From a virus, in the IMG/VR virus record IMGVR_UViG_3300044633_000251, positions 1 through 44,140 of that record: a DNA stretch of 44,140 nucleotides; one strand, written 5' to 3'. A program made the translations under genes and the position numbers. A model generated the notes under the pieces. That model saw only the letters and a program-made list of their open reading frames with translations, had not been told where the DNA came from and did not search any database. This document shows, piece by piece, positions 33,901 through 40,875 of this stretch; position 1 is the stretch's first letter, and every line of letters starts with the position of its first letter.

Positions 33901-36627
33901 CGTCTTCGGATCAACTCATCGGGTAATGTGGGAATTGGGACCACTCCGAGTGCTTGGAATTCATCATATAAAGCGGTCGAAATCGGAAATGGTTCTATAG
34001 ACGCAAGTATTTCCGGTTCTCTTGTTCGAGTAGCCTCTAATGCGTATTTAAACGATAGTGGTCAATTTATCTATAGAACGACAGGAACGGCGTCTGCATA
34101 TACACAAAACTTTGGGAGTCACCAATTTTTTACCGTAGTATCTGGTACTGCTGGTGCGGTGATTTCTCCTACACTAGCAATGACGCTGACATTGGCTGGG
34201 AATTTGGGGATTGGAGTTAGCTCCCCATCTTACAAACTAGACGTTAACGGAACCGCCAAAGCAAATACATTAGCACTAACTGCAAATACCGCTTCTACTA
34301 ATACTACAACAGGAACATTAATTGTAACTGGTGGCGCTGGAGTTTCTGGCAATGTTTATGCCACAACATTTTTTGGAGCAGGAACCGGATTAACCGGAAC
34401 AGCATCAAGTTTGTCTATCGGAGGAAGCTCTGGATCGGTTGGAAATGCAGTAACGTTTAACAACGGCGGATCTGGTGCAGCTTCTGGAACAACCTTTAAC
34501 GGTTCTACTGCCGTGACTATTTCGCATAATAGCATAGGAGCACTTGCATTAGCGGGTGGGACATTAACTGGACAACTAACATCTACCCTTGCATGGAATG
34601 CTGCTACGGGCAGTGGTCAAATTTATATAAATGGTGCAACGGGCAATAGAATTGATTTTAATACCAACGGAGTTGGTGCTCCAGCATTTACTACTAGAAG
34701 TGCAGGTACGAAAATCGTTTTATATCCCAACGTAGGAGCATCATCAGTAGATTTTGCATTAGGTATCGAAAATAATAATTTGTGGTTTAGTACCGTAGAT
34801 AATACAAATGGTGGATTCAAGTGGTATCACGGCACAACTAACACCATGAGTCTCCTTGCAACTGGTATACTTAGTGTTGTAACAGGATTTCGTATCAACA
34901 ATGCAGCAACGTCTGGTCAATATCTCCGAGGTAATGGTACTAATTTCGTTTCTTCTGCAATTCAAGCAGCAGATGTACCAACTCTGAATCAGAATACTAC
35001 GGGAAGTGCGGGTTCTGTCGCGTGGTCTGGCATTACCAGTAAACCAACCACAGTATCCGGGTATGGTATTACAAACGCCTTAGTCCGTGGTGGGGCTATT
35101 GGCAATATAGATTTTAACGCCCAGCGAACGCTTGCCTCTGGCATTTACAGTGTAAATGATGCACCTACTAACGGTCCCCCTGTCAGTGCGTATAGTAACT
35201 TCATCCAGATGTACGAACGAGGGGATACAGCAGCACAGCTTGTTATCGAGTACTCCACTGGCCGGATGTACTCAAGAGGTATCCAGACGGCTATACCTAC
35301 TTACTCTCCTTGGCGAACGCAAATTGATGATGGTAACTACACTTCTTATGCAATGCCAGCAGGGTCTTCTGCAACAAACAGCGTTGATGTAAGAGCGCCA
35401 ATATTCTACGATTATAATGATACCGGATATTATATAAATGCAGCAAGCACATCAAGCACAAATCATATAATAGCAAGCAGAATAAAATTAACTAGAAATT
35501 ATGGGCATAGTGTTTTTGGTGTATACGATTCAACAAGATACCAAGGCGTTTGGTCTATGGGAGAAAGTTGGTACTTGCCGGATGACGGAACAAATACCGG
35601 CAACCTATACGGGTTGGCTTGGTCGCACCCAAACGCTGGAGGAGTTGCAGGAAACTTAAATGATCACGGATTATTAGTTTTGGTTAATGGGGGTTTTAGA
35701 GCGTCTGTTACTGGGAGTATTAGATGCGTTACCGATATGAGATCTCCGTTATTCTATGATTATAATAATACTGCATATTATGTAGATCCAAACGGAACTT
35801 CTCAATGTAGTCGTATAAATTGCGACAATATGTTTTATGGAAACGGAAATTTTTCATATTTTACCGGATTTTATGATACTAATGATACTGCATATTTTGT
35901 AGATCCAAATTCTGTATCACATTTAAATGATTGTAGAGCTAATGTATTCTATTTAAGAGGCGACACAAACAATTATTTTACTCCCAATGCTCTTTTTATA
36001 AGAGGCGCTTCTCCTACTATATATTTCAGAGATACTGATGCCAATTGTGCAATGCTTCATAATAACAGCAACCTTTTGTATATTTTGAGAGGAGGAAATG
36101 ATACAACAACTTGGACTACGGTAGGTAGCGGTTCATGGCCCATGACTCTAAATTTAACTAATAATGATGTAACATGGGGCGGAAATATTTCAGCAATATA
36201 TAACGTTACTGCATATGCTTCGGATAAAAGATTAAAAGAAAACATCAAAGAAATTCCAAATGCTATAGAAAAGATTAAAAAAATAAGAGGTGTTACCTTT
36301 GATTGGAACGATTTAGCAGAGGAAGTTGGATTTACTCCAGAAAACAAATATAACGATATTGGCGTAATTGCACAAGAAATCGAAGAAGTTTTACCACAAG
36401 TAATTACTTTAGCACCATTTGATCGTTGGACGCCGGAACCAGAAAAAGAATATTCAGAAGAAGAATTATCAAGACTAGGAAAATCTAAATCTGGTGAAGA
36501 TTATAAAACAGTTCAATATGATCGAATCGTTCCCTTATTAATACAAGGAATAAAAGAACAACAAAATCAAATTGATAAACAACAAGAAACAATAAATAAA
36601 TTAAAATTATTATTAAATTTGGAGTAA
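30976..36627 (+). CDS. Giant tail fibre with S74 chaperone and pyocin-knob-like segment, GTG start, 1883 aa
   Basis: The GTG is preceded by GAGGATAGGGA. Residues 1-60 are an attachment module (FIAKHGLDNNNQTITNVANP), followed by long Ala/Asn-rich repeats to about 450 and again at about 622-771. Further modules: DGIYHHTGFFRDATDGIWKV, an SGTIPGDRG module shared with the other fibre, NLGIGVSSPSYKLDVNG, a segment near 1385-1455 like pyocin-knob domains (GRMYSRG then YSPWRTQ), and three copies of a YDxNDTxYY motif. The end is an S74 chaperone: ASDKRLKENI with predicted Ser1749 and Lys1754, GVIAQEIEEVLPQV and a terminal coiled coil. It is likely the main host-recognition fibre, trimeric and matured by self-cleavage. 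Confidence 0.85.
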   Translation: MSTKRFIAKHGLDNNNQTITNVANPINGSDAVNKNVSDVIYDRANTAYIYASSTANNAYNTANNAWNQANSAYNKANSVYTETSKLANSAYDRANTAYSQANDSYIFASSTANNAYITANNAWNASNTANTWLQANDGITLIAAKDYANSNDSITLASAKANDYNTLIAAYANDSSTLASAKFYTDSANNWLQANDVITLAIAKNYANLIYSYTSSIANDAYNTANSAWADANVGISIAQAAYDAANNVAPQIAPAHQKANAAYATANNAWAGANASYTFASSTANNAYITANNAWAGANVSHQKANAAYSTANSAWAGANASYTFASSTANNAYNTANNAYNTANNAWAGANASYTFASSTANNAYITANNAWFAANASHQKANAAYSTANSAWATANASYTFASSTANNAYITANNAWAGANNSYTFASSTANNAYNTANNAWATANSKLNSSGGIISGSLSVTGNVQIDGTLSVSGNVFSIQANNLSITDNMIYLNRGANTANPDIGITAGYNDGIYHHTGFFRDATDGIWKVFDNYAPEPDESVYIDTSNNTFRIASFQANTIYGNTFITSAINGIAPFVVSSTTLVSNLNVDYLDNNHGSYYSGLSNTAFDRANTAYSQANASYTFASSTANNAYNTANSAWAGANASHQKANAAYSTANSAWAGANASYTFASSTANNAYNTANSAWAGANASYTFASSTANNAYITANNAWAGANASHQKANAAYSTANSAWAGANASYTFASSTANNAYITANNAWAAANTANTYRGNATNLSSGTIPGDRGVTAGSTTPSFIEYNGTTKTAGQFDGGSTAPTNTNRLNYDGNLYATTFFGAGTGLTGTASNLTANVATYEVINNTTSGIYYPQLISDTNGNLAGFANNALAFDAGTGSLGIGMVPLSGPLSGGALQVYASSTKNYGTFDCETAGLGYLTFSSGSNIYGYIGPDVNSIGEMGVASIGDLIFATDSVERLRINSSGNVGIGTTPSAWNSSYKAVEIGNGSIDASISGSLVRVASNAYLNDSGQFIYRTTGTASAYTQNFGSHQFFTVVSGTAGAVISPTLAMTLTLAGNLGIGVSSPSYKLDVNGTAKANTLALTANTASTNTTTGTLIVTGGAGVSGNVYATTFFGAGTGLTGTASSLSIGGSSGSVGNAVTFNNGGSGAASGTTFNGSTAVTISHNSIGALALAGGTLTGQLTSTLAWNAATGSGQIYINGATGNRIDFNTNGVGAPAFTTRSAGTKIVLYPNVGASSVDFALGIENNNLWFSTVDNTNGGFKWYHGTTNTMSLLATGILSVVTGFRINNAATSGQYLRGNGTNFVSSAIQAADVPTLNQNTTGSAGSVAWSGITSKPTTVSGYGITNALVRGGAIGNIDFNAQRTLASGIYSVNDAPTNGPPVSAYSNFIQMYERGDTAAQLVIEYSTGRMYSRGIQTAIPTYSPWRTQIDDGNYTSYAMPAGSSATNSVDVRAPIFYDYNDTGYYINAASTSSTNHIIASRIKLTRNYGHSVFGVYDSTRYQGVWSMGESWYLPDDGTNTGNLYGLAWSHPNAGGVAGNLNDHGLLVLVNGGFRASVTGSIRCVTDMRSPLFYDYNNTAYYVDPNGTSQCSRINCDNMFYGNGNFSYFTGFYDTNDTAYFVDPNSVSHLNDCRANVFYLRGDTNNYFTPNALFIRGASPTIYFRDTDANCAMLHNNSNLLYILRGGNDTTTWTTVGSGSWPMTLNLTNNDVTWGGNISAIYNVTAYASDKRLKENIKEIPNAIEKIKKIRGVTFDWNDLAEEVGFTPENKYNDIGVIAQEIEEVLPQVITLAPFDRWTPEPEKEYSEEELSRLGKSKSGEDYKTVQYDRIVPLLIQGIKEQQNQIDKQQETINKLKLLLNLE
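31743..32323. repeat. Tandem Ala/Asn-coding repeats, block 1 of the second fibre
   Basis: Alternation of a 75-bp unit (25 residues with ANASYTFASSTANNAYITAN) and a 63-bp unit (21 residues with ASHQKANAAYSTANSAWAGA). Copies are nearly identical in protein and differ by silent changes in DNA. Confidence 0.88.
32840..33288. repeat. Tandem Ala/Asn-coding repeats, block 2 of the second fibre
   Basis: The same 75-bp and 63-bp unit types as block 1, but with more uniform DNA (the string CTAATGCTTCATATACATTT recurs unchanged), so this block looks more recently homogenised. Confidence 0.88.
36220..36624 (+). other. S74 intramolecular chaperone coding segment of the second fibre
   Basis: Codons 1749-1883. 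Predicted cut before Ser1749 (TCG at 36220). Compared with the first fibre's chaperone it carries an acidic insert around PEPEKEYSEEELSRLGKSK. Confidence 0.75.
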
Positions 36628-36629
36628 AA

Positions 36630-36986
36630 ATGACAATTACATATACTTGGAAAGTTACCGGATTAAAGGTACAAAATGTTTCTGAAAATAAAGAAAACGC
36701 AGTAGTACAAACATACTGGGAAAAGATTGGCACAGACGAAAACGGAAACGAAGGAAAGTTTTCTGGAGCAACCCCGTTTACTCCAGACCCAACCGATAAT
36801 TCTGGACCGTTTGTTCCATTCGACCAACTTACAGAAGAAAATGTTCTTGATTGGATTAAATCTATTGTTGTTGGCGATTACGAAAGACACGTAAACGAAA
36901 AAATCCAAGAGCAAATAGATTTGAAAATAAACCCAGTAACAGAACCTTCTTTACCTTGGGCAAATACGGAAAATGTTTCGGTATAA
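36630..36986 (+). CDS. Conserved phage protein of YTW-QTYW type, 118 aa
   Basis: It begins MTITYTWKVTGLKVQNVSEN and continues NAVVQTYWEKIGTDENGNEG, KFSGATPFTPDP and LTEENVLDWIKSIVVGDYER. Small proteins of this pattern occur beside fibre genes in many T4-like marine phages; the function is unknown to me (perhaps a minor virion or fibre-assembly protein). The ATG is 2 nt after the fibre stop with GGAG upstream, so it is cotranscribed with the fibre. Its stop codon lies inside a late promoter motif. Confidence 0.75.
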   Translation: MTITYTWKVTGLKVQNVSENKENAVVQTYWEKIGTDENGNEGKFSGATPFTPDPTDNSGPFVPFDQLTEENVLDWIKSIVVGDYERHVNEKIQEQIDLKINPVTEPSLPWANTENVSV

Positions 36987-36989
36987 ATA
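36982..36989 (+). promoter_or_regulatory. Late promoter TATAAATA overlapping a stop codon
   Basis: Exact consensus; the TAA of the 118-aa gene (36984-36986) is part of the motif. Predicted start near 36995 gives a leader with GGAG (37002-37005) before ATG 37014. Confidence 0.75.
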
Positions 36990-37013
36990 AATATTTAACA
37001 TGGAGAAAACGAA

Positions 37014-37196
37014 ATGAATGAAGAAAAATTATTAACTTTACAATTAAACATTAATGAAATCAACCTTGTTCTTGCTGGACTTGGTAAACTTCCTTTAGAA
37101 TCTTCTTTACAAATGTTTAATAATATTCATAAACAAGTTAACGATCAAATGGAACAAAAACCAGATGGTCCTTTATCCGATAAAGTTGTAAAGTAA
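37014..37196 (+). CDS. Hypothetical small protein, 60 aa
   Basis: It reads MNEEKLLTLQLNINEINLVL then AGLGKLPLESSLQMFNNIHK and a polar tail. It is probably an all-helical amphipathic protein; I do not recognise a function, though short proteins of the type INLVLAGLGKLPLE are frequent in T4-like marine phages. The ribosome site GGAG is 8 nt upstream, and it is the first gene after a late promoter, so it should be well expressed in the adhesin cassette. Confidence 0.72.
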   Translation: MNEEKLLTLQLNINEINLVLAGLGKLPLESSLQMFNNIHKQVNDQMEQKPDGPLSDKVVK

Positions 37197-37200
37197 AATT

Positions 37201-37554
37201 ATGCCAAAATATAACGAAACGTCTGTTACTGGTGAAAGTTGGATCAGATCCAATAAAATTATTTGTACAAACGACTACGGACAACCTCCTAGAATCTATT
37301 ATCAGGAAGAAGAATTATTTAATTTTTCCGACGGGAAAATAGTTAAGTCATTATACACTACATTTAATCCTGTAACGGAAACTTTTATTTCCGATAATGC
37401 CAATACAACTTTTGAATTAATTAATCCAGAGACAGAATTACCAACGGGAAATACTGCAACATATCAAGATTTGTACGTTTTAATACATTCTTTGTATTTT
37501 CATTTAGCTGAAAAGAGAGATTTGGCAGATAAATTTACAGACCCAACACCATAA
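37201..37554 (+). CDS. Adhesin-cassette accessory protein, 117 aa (paralogue of the 161-aa gene)
   Basis: It starts MPKYNETSVTGESWIRSNKI, followed by NDYGQPPRIYYQEEELFNFS and ends in a helix with YQDLYVLIHSLYFHLAEKRD. It is clearly homologous to residues 1-105 of the protein at 39355 (MPNYDKTNVNGETWIRANKI, YFHLAKERD). Both genes stand directly upstream of a gene encoding an adhesin with the same N-terminal module, which suggests a partner, assembly or attachment role for that adhesin. That role is inference; no known domain is evident. Confidence 0.75.
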   Translation: MPKYNETSVTGESWIRSNKIICTNDYGQPPRIYYQEEELFNFSDGKIVKSLYTTFNPVTETFISDNANTTFELINPETELPTGNTATYQDLYVLIHSLYFHLAEKRDLADKFTDPTP

Positions 37555-37557
37555 TAT

Positions 37558-38535
37558 ATGACACTAGCGGCATCTGGAGAAATGTCAATTGGCGGATCTA
37601 CGGCTAATAGATCCATCAATTTAGAAATAACAAGAGCAGCAGGAGCAACGACGAATTTAAATGAAACTGTCGTTAGAACTCTTGCTGGTGTTGCGTCTGG
37701 AGCAATTTCTCTAAGTAATTTTTATGGAAAATCGTATATCCTCCCCCCTTCTTCCGTAGAGTATTACGTTGTTGCTGGTGGTGGTTCTTCTGGGGGAACA
37801 ACTTCCCAAGGACATCCTGGCGCTGGTGGTGGGGGAGGTGTTTTGACAGGTTCTGTAGCAGTTTCTACTGGAGTAGCGTATACAGTAACAGTAGGCGCTG
37901 GTGGAGCAAGCGTGGATGCCGCTGGATCTAGTTCTGTTTTTTCTTCGATAACTGCTACTGGAGGAGGAAAAGGCGCGAGAAATTCCGCTACCGCTTCAAC
38001 AGGAGGTTCCGGAGGTGCTGGTGGATCAACAACCAGTTATACCGCTGGTGCAGCAGGAACTTCTGGACAAGGATTCGCTGGTGGGAATGGTTTACTTGGG
38101 GGTGCGTTGGTAGGAGCCGGAGGAGGAGGAGGAGGAGCAGGTGCTGCCGGAGGAAATTCTACTACCAGAAATCCAGTTGGAAATGGGGGTGCCGGAAAAT
38201 CTACTTTTGGTGGAACCTTTGGTGGCGGCGGCGGCGGTTGTTCAACTATTGACATAGGAGCCGGTGGATCTGGCGGCGGCGGTGCCGGGGGAGTGGGGAC
38301 AAACGGAACTTCTCCACAATCAGCAACAGCAGGGACAGTAAATACTGGAGGAGGCGGCGGTGCTACTGCAGCAGGATCATCTCTTAATAGTGGAACGGGT
38401 GGTTCTGGAATAGTTGGCATAAGATACTCTAATACACTTAAAGATGCTGTATCTACAACAGGATCTCCTACATATTTAAATTCTGGGGGATATAAAATAT
38501 ATACTTTTACTGGATCTGGAACTATTACTTGGTGA
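37558..38535 (+). CDS. Glycine-rich adhesin candidate, 325 aa
   Basis: Residues 1-60 are an attachment module (GEMSIGGSTANRSINLEITR, then RTLAGVASGAISLSNFYGKS), a well-known start in T4-like phage fibre proteins. From about residue 65 to 295 comes a Gly-rich domain with runs of 4-6 Gly separated by Ala/Ser/Thr, resembling the polyglycine-II sandwich of phage distal adhesins (T2/S16 gp38 type) or bacterial Gly-rich surface domains. The end, GGYKIYTFTGSGTITW, is a typical closing strand of such domains. It probably binds the host surface. The long open frame on the opposite strand is a by-product of GGN codons. No ribosome site stands out. Confidence 0.72.
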   Translation: MTLAASGEMSIGGSTANRSINLEITRAAGATTNLNETVVRTLAGVASGAISLSNFYGKSYILPPSSVEYYVVAGGGSSGGTTSQGHPGAGGGGGVLTGSVAVSTGVAYTVTVGAGGASVDAAGSSSVFSSITATGGGKGARNSATASTGGSGGAGGSTTSYTAGAAGTSGQGFAGGNGLLGGALVGAGGGGGGAGAAGGNSTTRNPVGNGGAGKSTFGGTFGGGGGGCSTIDIGAGGSGGGGAGGVGTNGTSPQSATAGTVNTGGGGGATAAGSSLNSGTGGSGIVGIRYSNTLKDAVSTTGSPTYLNSGGYKIYTFTGSGTITW

Positions 38536-38541
38536 GTAAGT

Positions 38542-38907
38542 ATGGCACATTTTGCAAAATTAGACGAGAATAATATTGTTGAAACTGTGATAGTTGTTAA
38601 TAATAATGTTATAAGAGATCTACCCTTTCCGGAGTCTGAACCAATAGGAATAGAATTTTGTAAATTTTTATACGGTAATAACACCACATGGAAGCAAACC
38701 AGTTACAATGGGGCATTCAGAAAACGTGGCGCTGGGATAGGGTTCAAATACGATTCGGAAAAAGATTGCTTTATAGAACCACAACTTTATCCTAGTTGGA
38801 TTTTAAATGAAGAATGTGATTGGGAAGCCCCAGTTCAATATCCCCAAGACGGAAATATATATGACTGGAACGAAGAAACTCTCTCTTGGAATATAGTAGA
38901 ATTATGA
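38542..38907 (+). CDS. Conserved virion-associated protein with PSW tail, 121 aa
   Basis: MAHFAKLDENNIVETVIVVN, then WKQTSYNGAFRKRGAGIGFK and a C-terminal segment LYPSWILNEECDWEAPVQYP plus NIYDWNEETLSWNIVEL. This is a widespread but unnamed family beside fibre genes in T4-like marine phages. The final 40 residues are shared with the end of the 161-aa protein at 39355. The last four bases form an ATGA overlap with the next gene. Role unknown; GGTGAG upstream acts as ribosome site. Confidence 0.78.
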   Translation: MAHFAKLDENNIVETVIVVNNNVIRDLPFPESEPIGIEFCKFLYGNNTTWKQTSYNGAFRKRGAGIGFKYDSEKDCFIEPQLYPSWILNEECDWEAPVQYPQDGNIYDWNEETLSWNIVEL

Positions 38908-39308
38908 TAAAAATTGAAGATATCTATAAATTTGTATTAGAAAACAATCCGCCAATAGAAGAAGTCATACCGGAATACAAAATTACTATAAATTATTACG
39001 ATAGAAGCGAAGAAATCTTAACAAAAGATCTATCAATATTAAAAGATACACCTTGCCCAAACGCTCATATAGATTTTTTGAACGAAAAAGAATATGATAT
39101 ATATCACAAAAAAATCTACGAATTTAAAGATAGAGCCGAATATATTTGGTACTTAATACTAAAACATTCTTGGCTTAACGTAAAAGAAGAAGAGTTTGAA
39201 GAAATATACAAAAATATGTGGGATAAATATTATAAAGAAGGTGGATGGGACTTAGTAGCGCATAATATGGAAGAATATTACAAATTCAACTATTCCCAAT
39301 CCGAATAA
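38904..39308 (+). CDS. Hypothetical protein, 134 aa
   Basis: I choose ATG 38904, in an ATGA overlap with the previous stop, instead of an in-frame ATG at 38886, giving MIKIEDIYKFVLENNPPIEE. The rest is rich in Glu, Lys, Tyr and Trp (EFKDRAEYIWYLILKHSWLN, then KNMWDKYYKEGGWDLVAHNM). I recognise no family. It is probably a soluble alpha-helical protein, the last gene of the first adhesin cassette. Its stop lies within an AATAAATA stretch that may be a promoter. Confidence 0.68.
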   Translation: MIKIEDIYKFVLENNPPIEEVIPEYKITINYYDRSEEILTKDLSILKDTPCPNAHIDFLNEKEYDIYHKKIYEFKDRAEYIWYLILKHSWLNVKEEEFEEIYKNMWDKYYKEGGWDLVAHNMEEYYKFNYSQSE

Positions 39309-39311
39309 ATA
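39304..39311 (+). promoter_or_regulatory. Possible late promoter AATAAATA
   Basis: An NATAAATA match that overlaps the stop codon of the 134-aa gene and sits in the 14-bp palindrome AATAAATATTTATT (39304-39317). It lies 44 nt before ATG 39355. AT-richness makes chance occurrence likely enough for caution. Confidence 0.4.
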
Positions 39312-39354
39312 TTTATTTTTATAGATAACAAAAAGATCAATAGAAGGTGAATTA

Positions 39355-39840
39355 ATGCCAAATTACGATAAAACTAATGTAAATGGAGAAACTTGGATAA
39401 GAGCAAATAAAATTGTTCTTTTAAACGACTATGGGGAATCTCCTTCCATCACATATATAGAAGAAGAATTATTTAATTTTACCGATGGTACTTTGCTAAA
39501 AAAACAATACAATCCATTGTGTCCTGTATACAAATCTCTTACACAAGAAAATTCAAATACCGTTTTTGATATTGTAGATTCCGAAACCAAGCAAAATTCT
39601 GGAAAGTCGATGACTTATAAAGAATTATACGATTCTTTATATTCTTTATATTTTCATTTGGCAAAAGAACGCGATAAAGGACCACAACCATATCCAAGTT
39701 GGTCATGGAGCGAAGAAACAAATTCTTGGATGTCACCAATTCCAAAACCAGAAGATGGACAAGACTATTATTGGGACGAATCTTTGCAAACATGGGAAAT
39801 TCAGAATATATCCAAACCACCATATCCAATAAGCGGATAA
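39355..39840 (+). CDS. Fusion-type adhesin accessory protein, 161 aa
   Basis: Residues 1-105 are homologous to the 117-aa protein at 37201. Residues about 108-150 (PYPSWSWSEETNSWMSPIPK, then GQDYYWDESLQTWEI) match the tail of the 121-aa protein at 38542 (LYPSWILNEECDWEAPVQYP). The gene thus joins two modules that are separate genes in the first cassette. It precedes an adhesin gene in the same way. AGAAGGTGA gives an AAGG ribosome site about 8 nt upstream. Function unknown; a link to adhesin assembly or attachment is inferred from the parallel arrangement. Confidence 0.76.
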   Translation: MPNYDKTNVNGETWIRANKIVLLNDYGESPSITYIEEELFNFTDGTLLKKQYNPLCPVYKSLTQENSNTVFDIVDSETKQNSGKSMTYKELYDSLYSLYFHLAKERDKGPQPYPSWSWSEETNSWMSPIPKPEDGQDYYWDESLQTWEIQNISKPPYPISG

Positions 39841-39844
39841 AATA

Positions 39845-40858
39845 ATGCCTTTAAATACTACAGGAACATTATCAATTGGTGGCACGACTGTTGGTCAGTC
39901 TATAAATTTGGAATTGGGCAGGACTGCAACGCAATCTTCCAATCTAAACGAAACACCACTAAGAACTTTGGCTGGAGTGGCTTCTGGACAGATATCTATT
40001 AGTAATTTCTATGGAAAAGCTAATGATATTACAAGTCAATATGGCCTATATCTAGGGTCTGGTTGGGGGGTAGGTCTTATAACTTTTAATAGTCGTAAGT
40101 ATGGGTATTCTACTGGTTTATCCGTCGAAACTACTTCAGTACCTACCGCTAGAACATCTTCGGCCAGAGCCGTTACTAGTACATCCACATTTGCATTTAT
40201 GGGAGGTGGTGTCGAGGGTTACTATATAGCTACCACAACAAGATTCACATTCTCAAATAACTCGTATACAAACTCTACTAACTTAAATAGAGTACATTCG
40301 GCAGGATCTGCTATAGGAAATGCAACACAAGCTGTATTTAGTCATTCACAATTAAGTTCCATAAATTTGTATACTAATACAACCTCCATTTATACTTACT
40401 CCACAAATTCATGTGTTTCTGGTACTAATCTAACAGATACAGATTATTTTTGTACCGGAACAAATAATAGCACTTATGGATATTTCTTTTCCTCATATAC
40501 AGGAACTAACAAACTAGATAGATGGAATCTAACAAACAACACAAAAACTGTCGGATATCTTTATTTTAGTGCATATTTTGCGGCTTCAACCTCTACAACG
40601 ACTGATGCGTATATATCACACTATAATAGTCATGGTAGGTACACATATAGCAATAATGCCTTTGTCAATAGAAATGCTCTTCCTAATTCTCCACAGGGAC
40701 ATTCTGGAGCCGGTAACGGTACTATAGGATGTTATGCTTCTAGTACGAATATTTTACAATATACTTATTCTTCCGATACTTCGATAACGGTTAGTAATGT
40801 TTTTCCATATAATGCCGATGGGACCGGAGCAGCATCAAATCCTCCCGGAAGTTTTTAA
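39845..40858 (+). CDS. Adhesin candidate with shared N-terminal module and repeat-rich distal part, 337 aa
   Basis: Residues 1-60 (GTLSIGGTTVGQSINLELGR, then RTLAGVASGQISISNFYGKA) repeat the module of the Gly-rich protein at 37558. Downstream the sequence is wholly different: Ser/Thr/Asn/Tyr-rich with repeats about 50 residues long, each having a small-residue strand followed by a Tyr or Phe strand (for example STFAFMGGGVEGYYIATTTR, NATQAVFSHSQLSSINLYTN). This suggests a kelch-like beta-propeller or similar repeat fold; I hold that loosely. It ends SNPPGSF. A host-binding protein is likely from its position and composition. Confidence 0.68.
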   Translation: MPLNTTGTLSIGGTTVGQSINLELGRTATQSSNLNETPLRTLAGVASGQISISNFYGKANDITSQYGLYLGSGWGVGLITFNSRKYGYSTGLSVETTSVPTARTSSARAVTSTSTFAFMGGGVEGYYIATTTRFTFSNNSYTNSTNLNRVHSAGSAIGNATQAVFSHSQLSSINLYTNTTSIYTYSTNSCVSGTNLTDTDYFCTGTNNSTYGYFFSSYTGTNKLDRWNLTNNTKTVGYLYFSAYFAASTSTTTDAYISHYNSHGRYTYSNNAFVNRNALPNSPQGHSGAGNGTIGCYASSTNILQYTYSSDTSITVSNVFPYNADGTGAASNPPGSF

Positions 40859-40875
40859 TTTTTTAGGACAATATT

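Noticed and set aside
38037-38687. 216-codon open frame on the minus strand, Pro-rich
   Set aside because: It is the complement of the GGN-rich adhesin gene (runs of Pro mirror runs of Gly) and has no ribosome site or recognisable domain.
37558-40858. Diversity-generating retroelement with template and variable repeats in the two adhesins
   Set aside because: The paired adhesins share the N-terminus, not the C-terminus, and no reverse transcriptase gene is present in the window.
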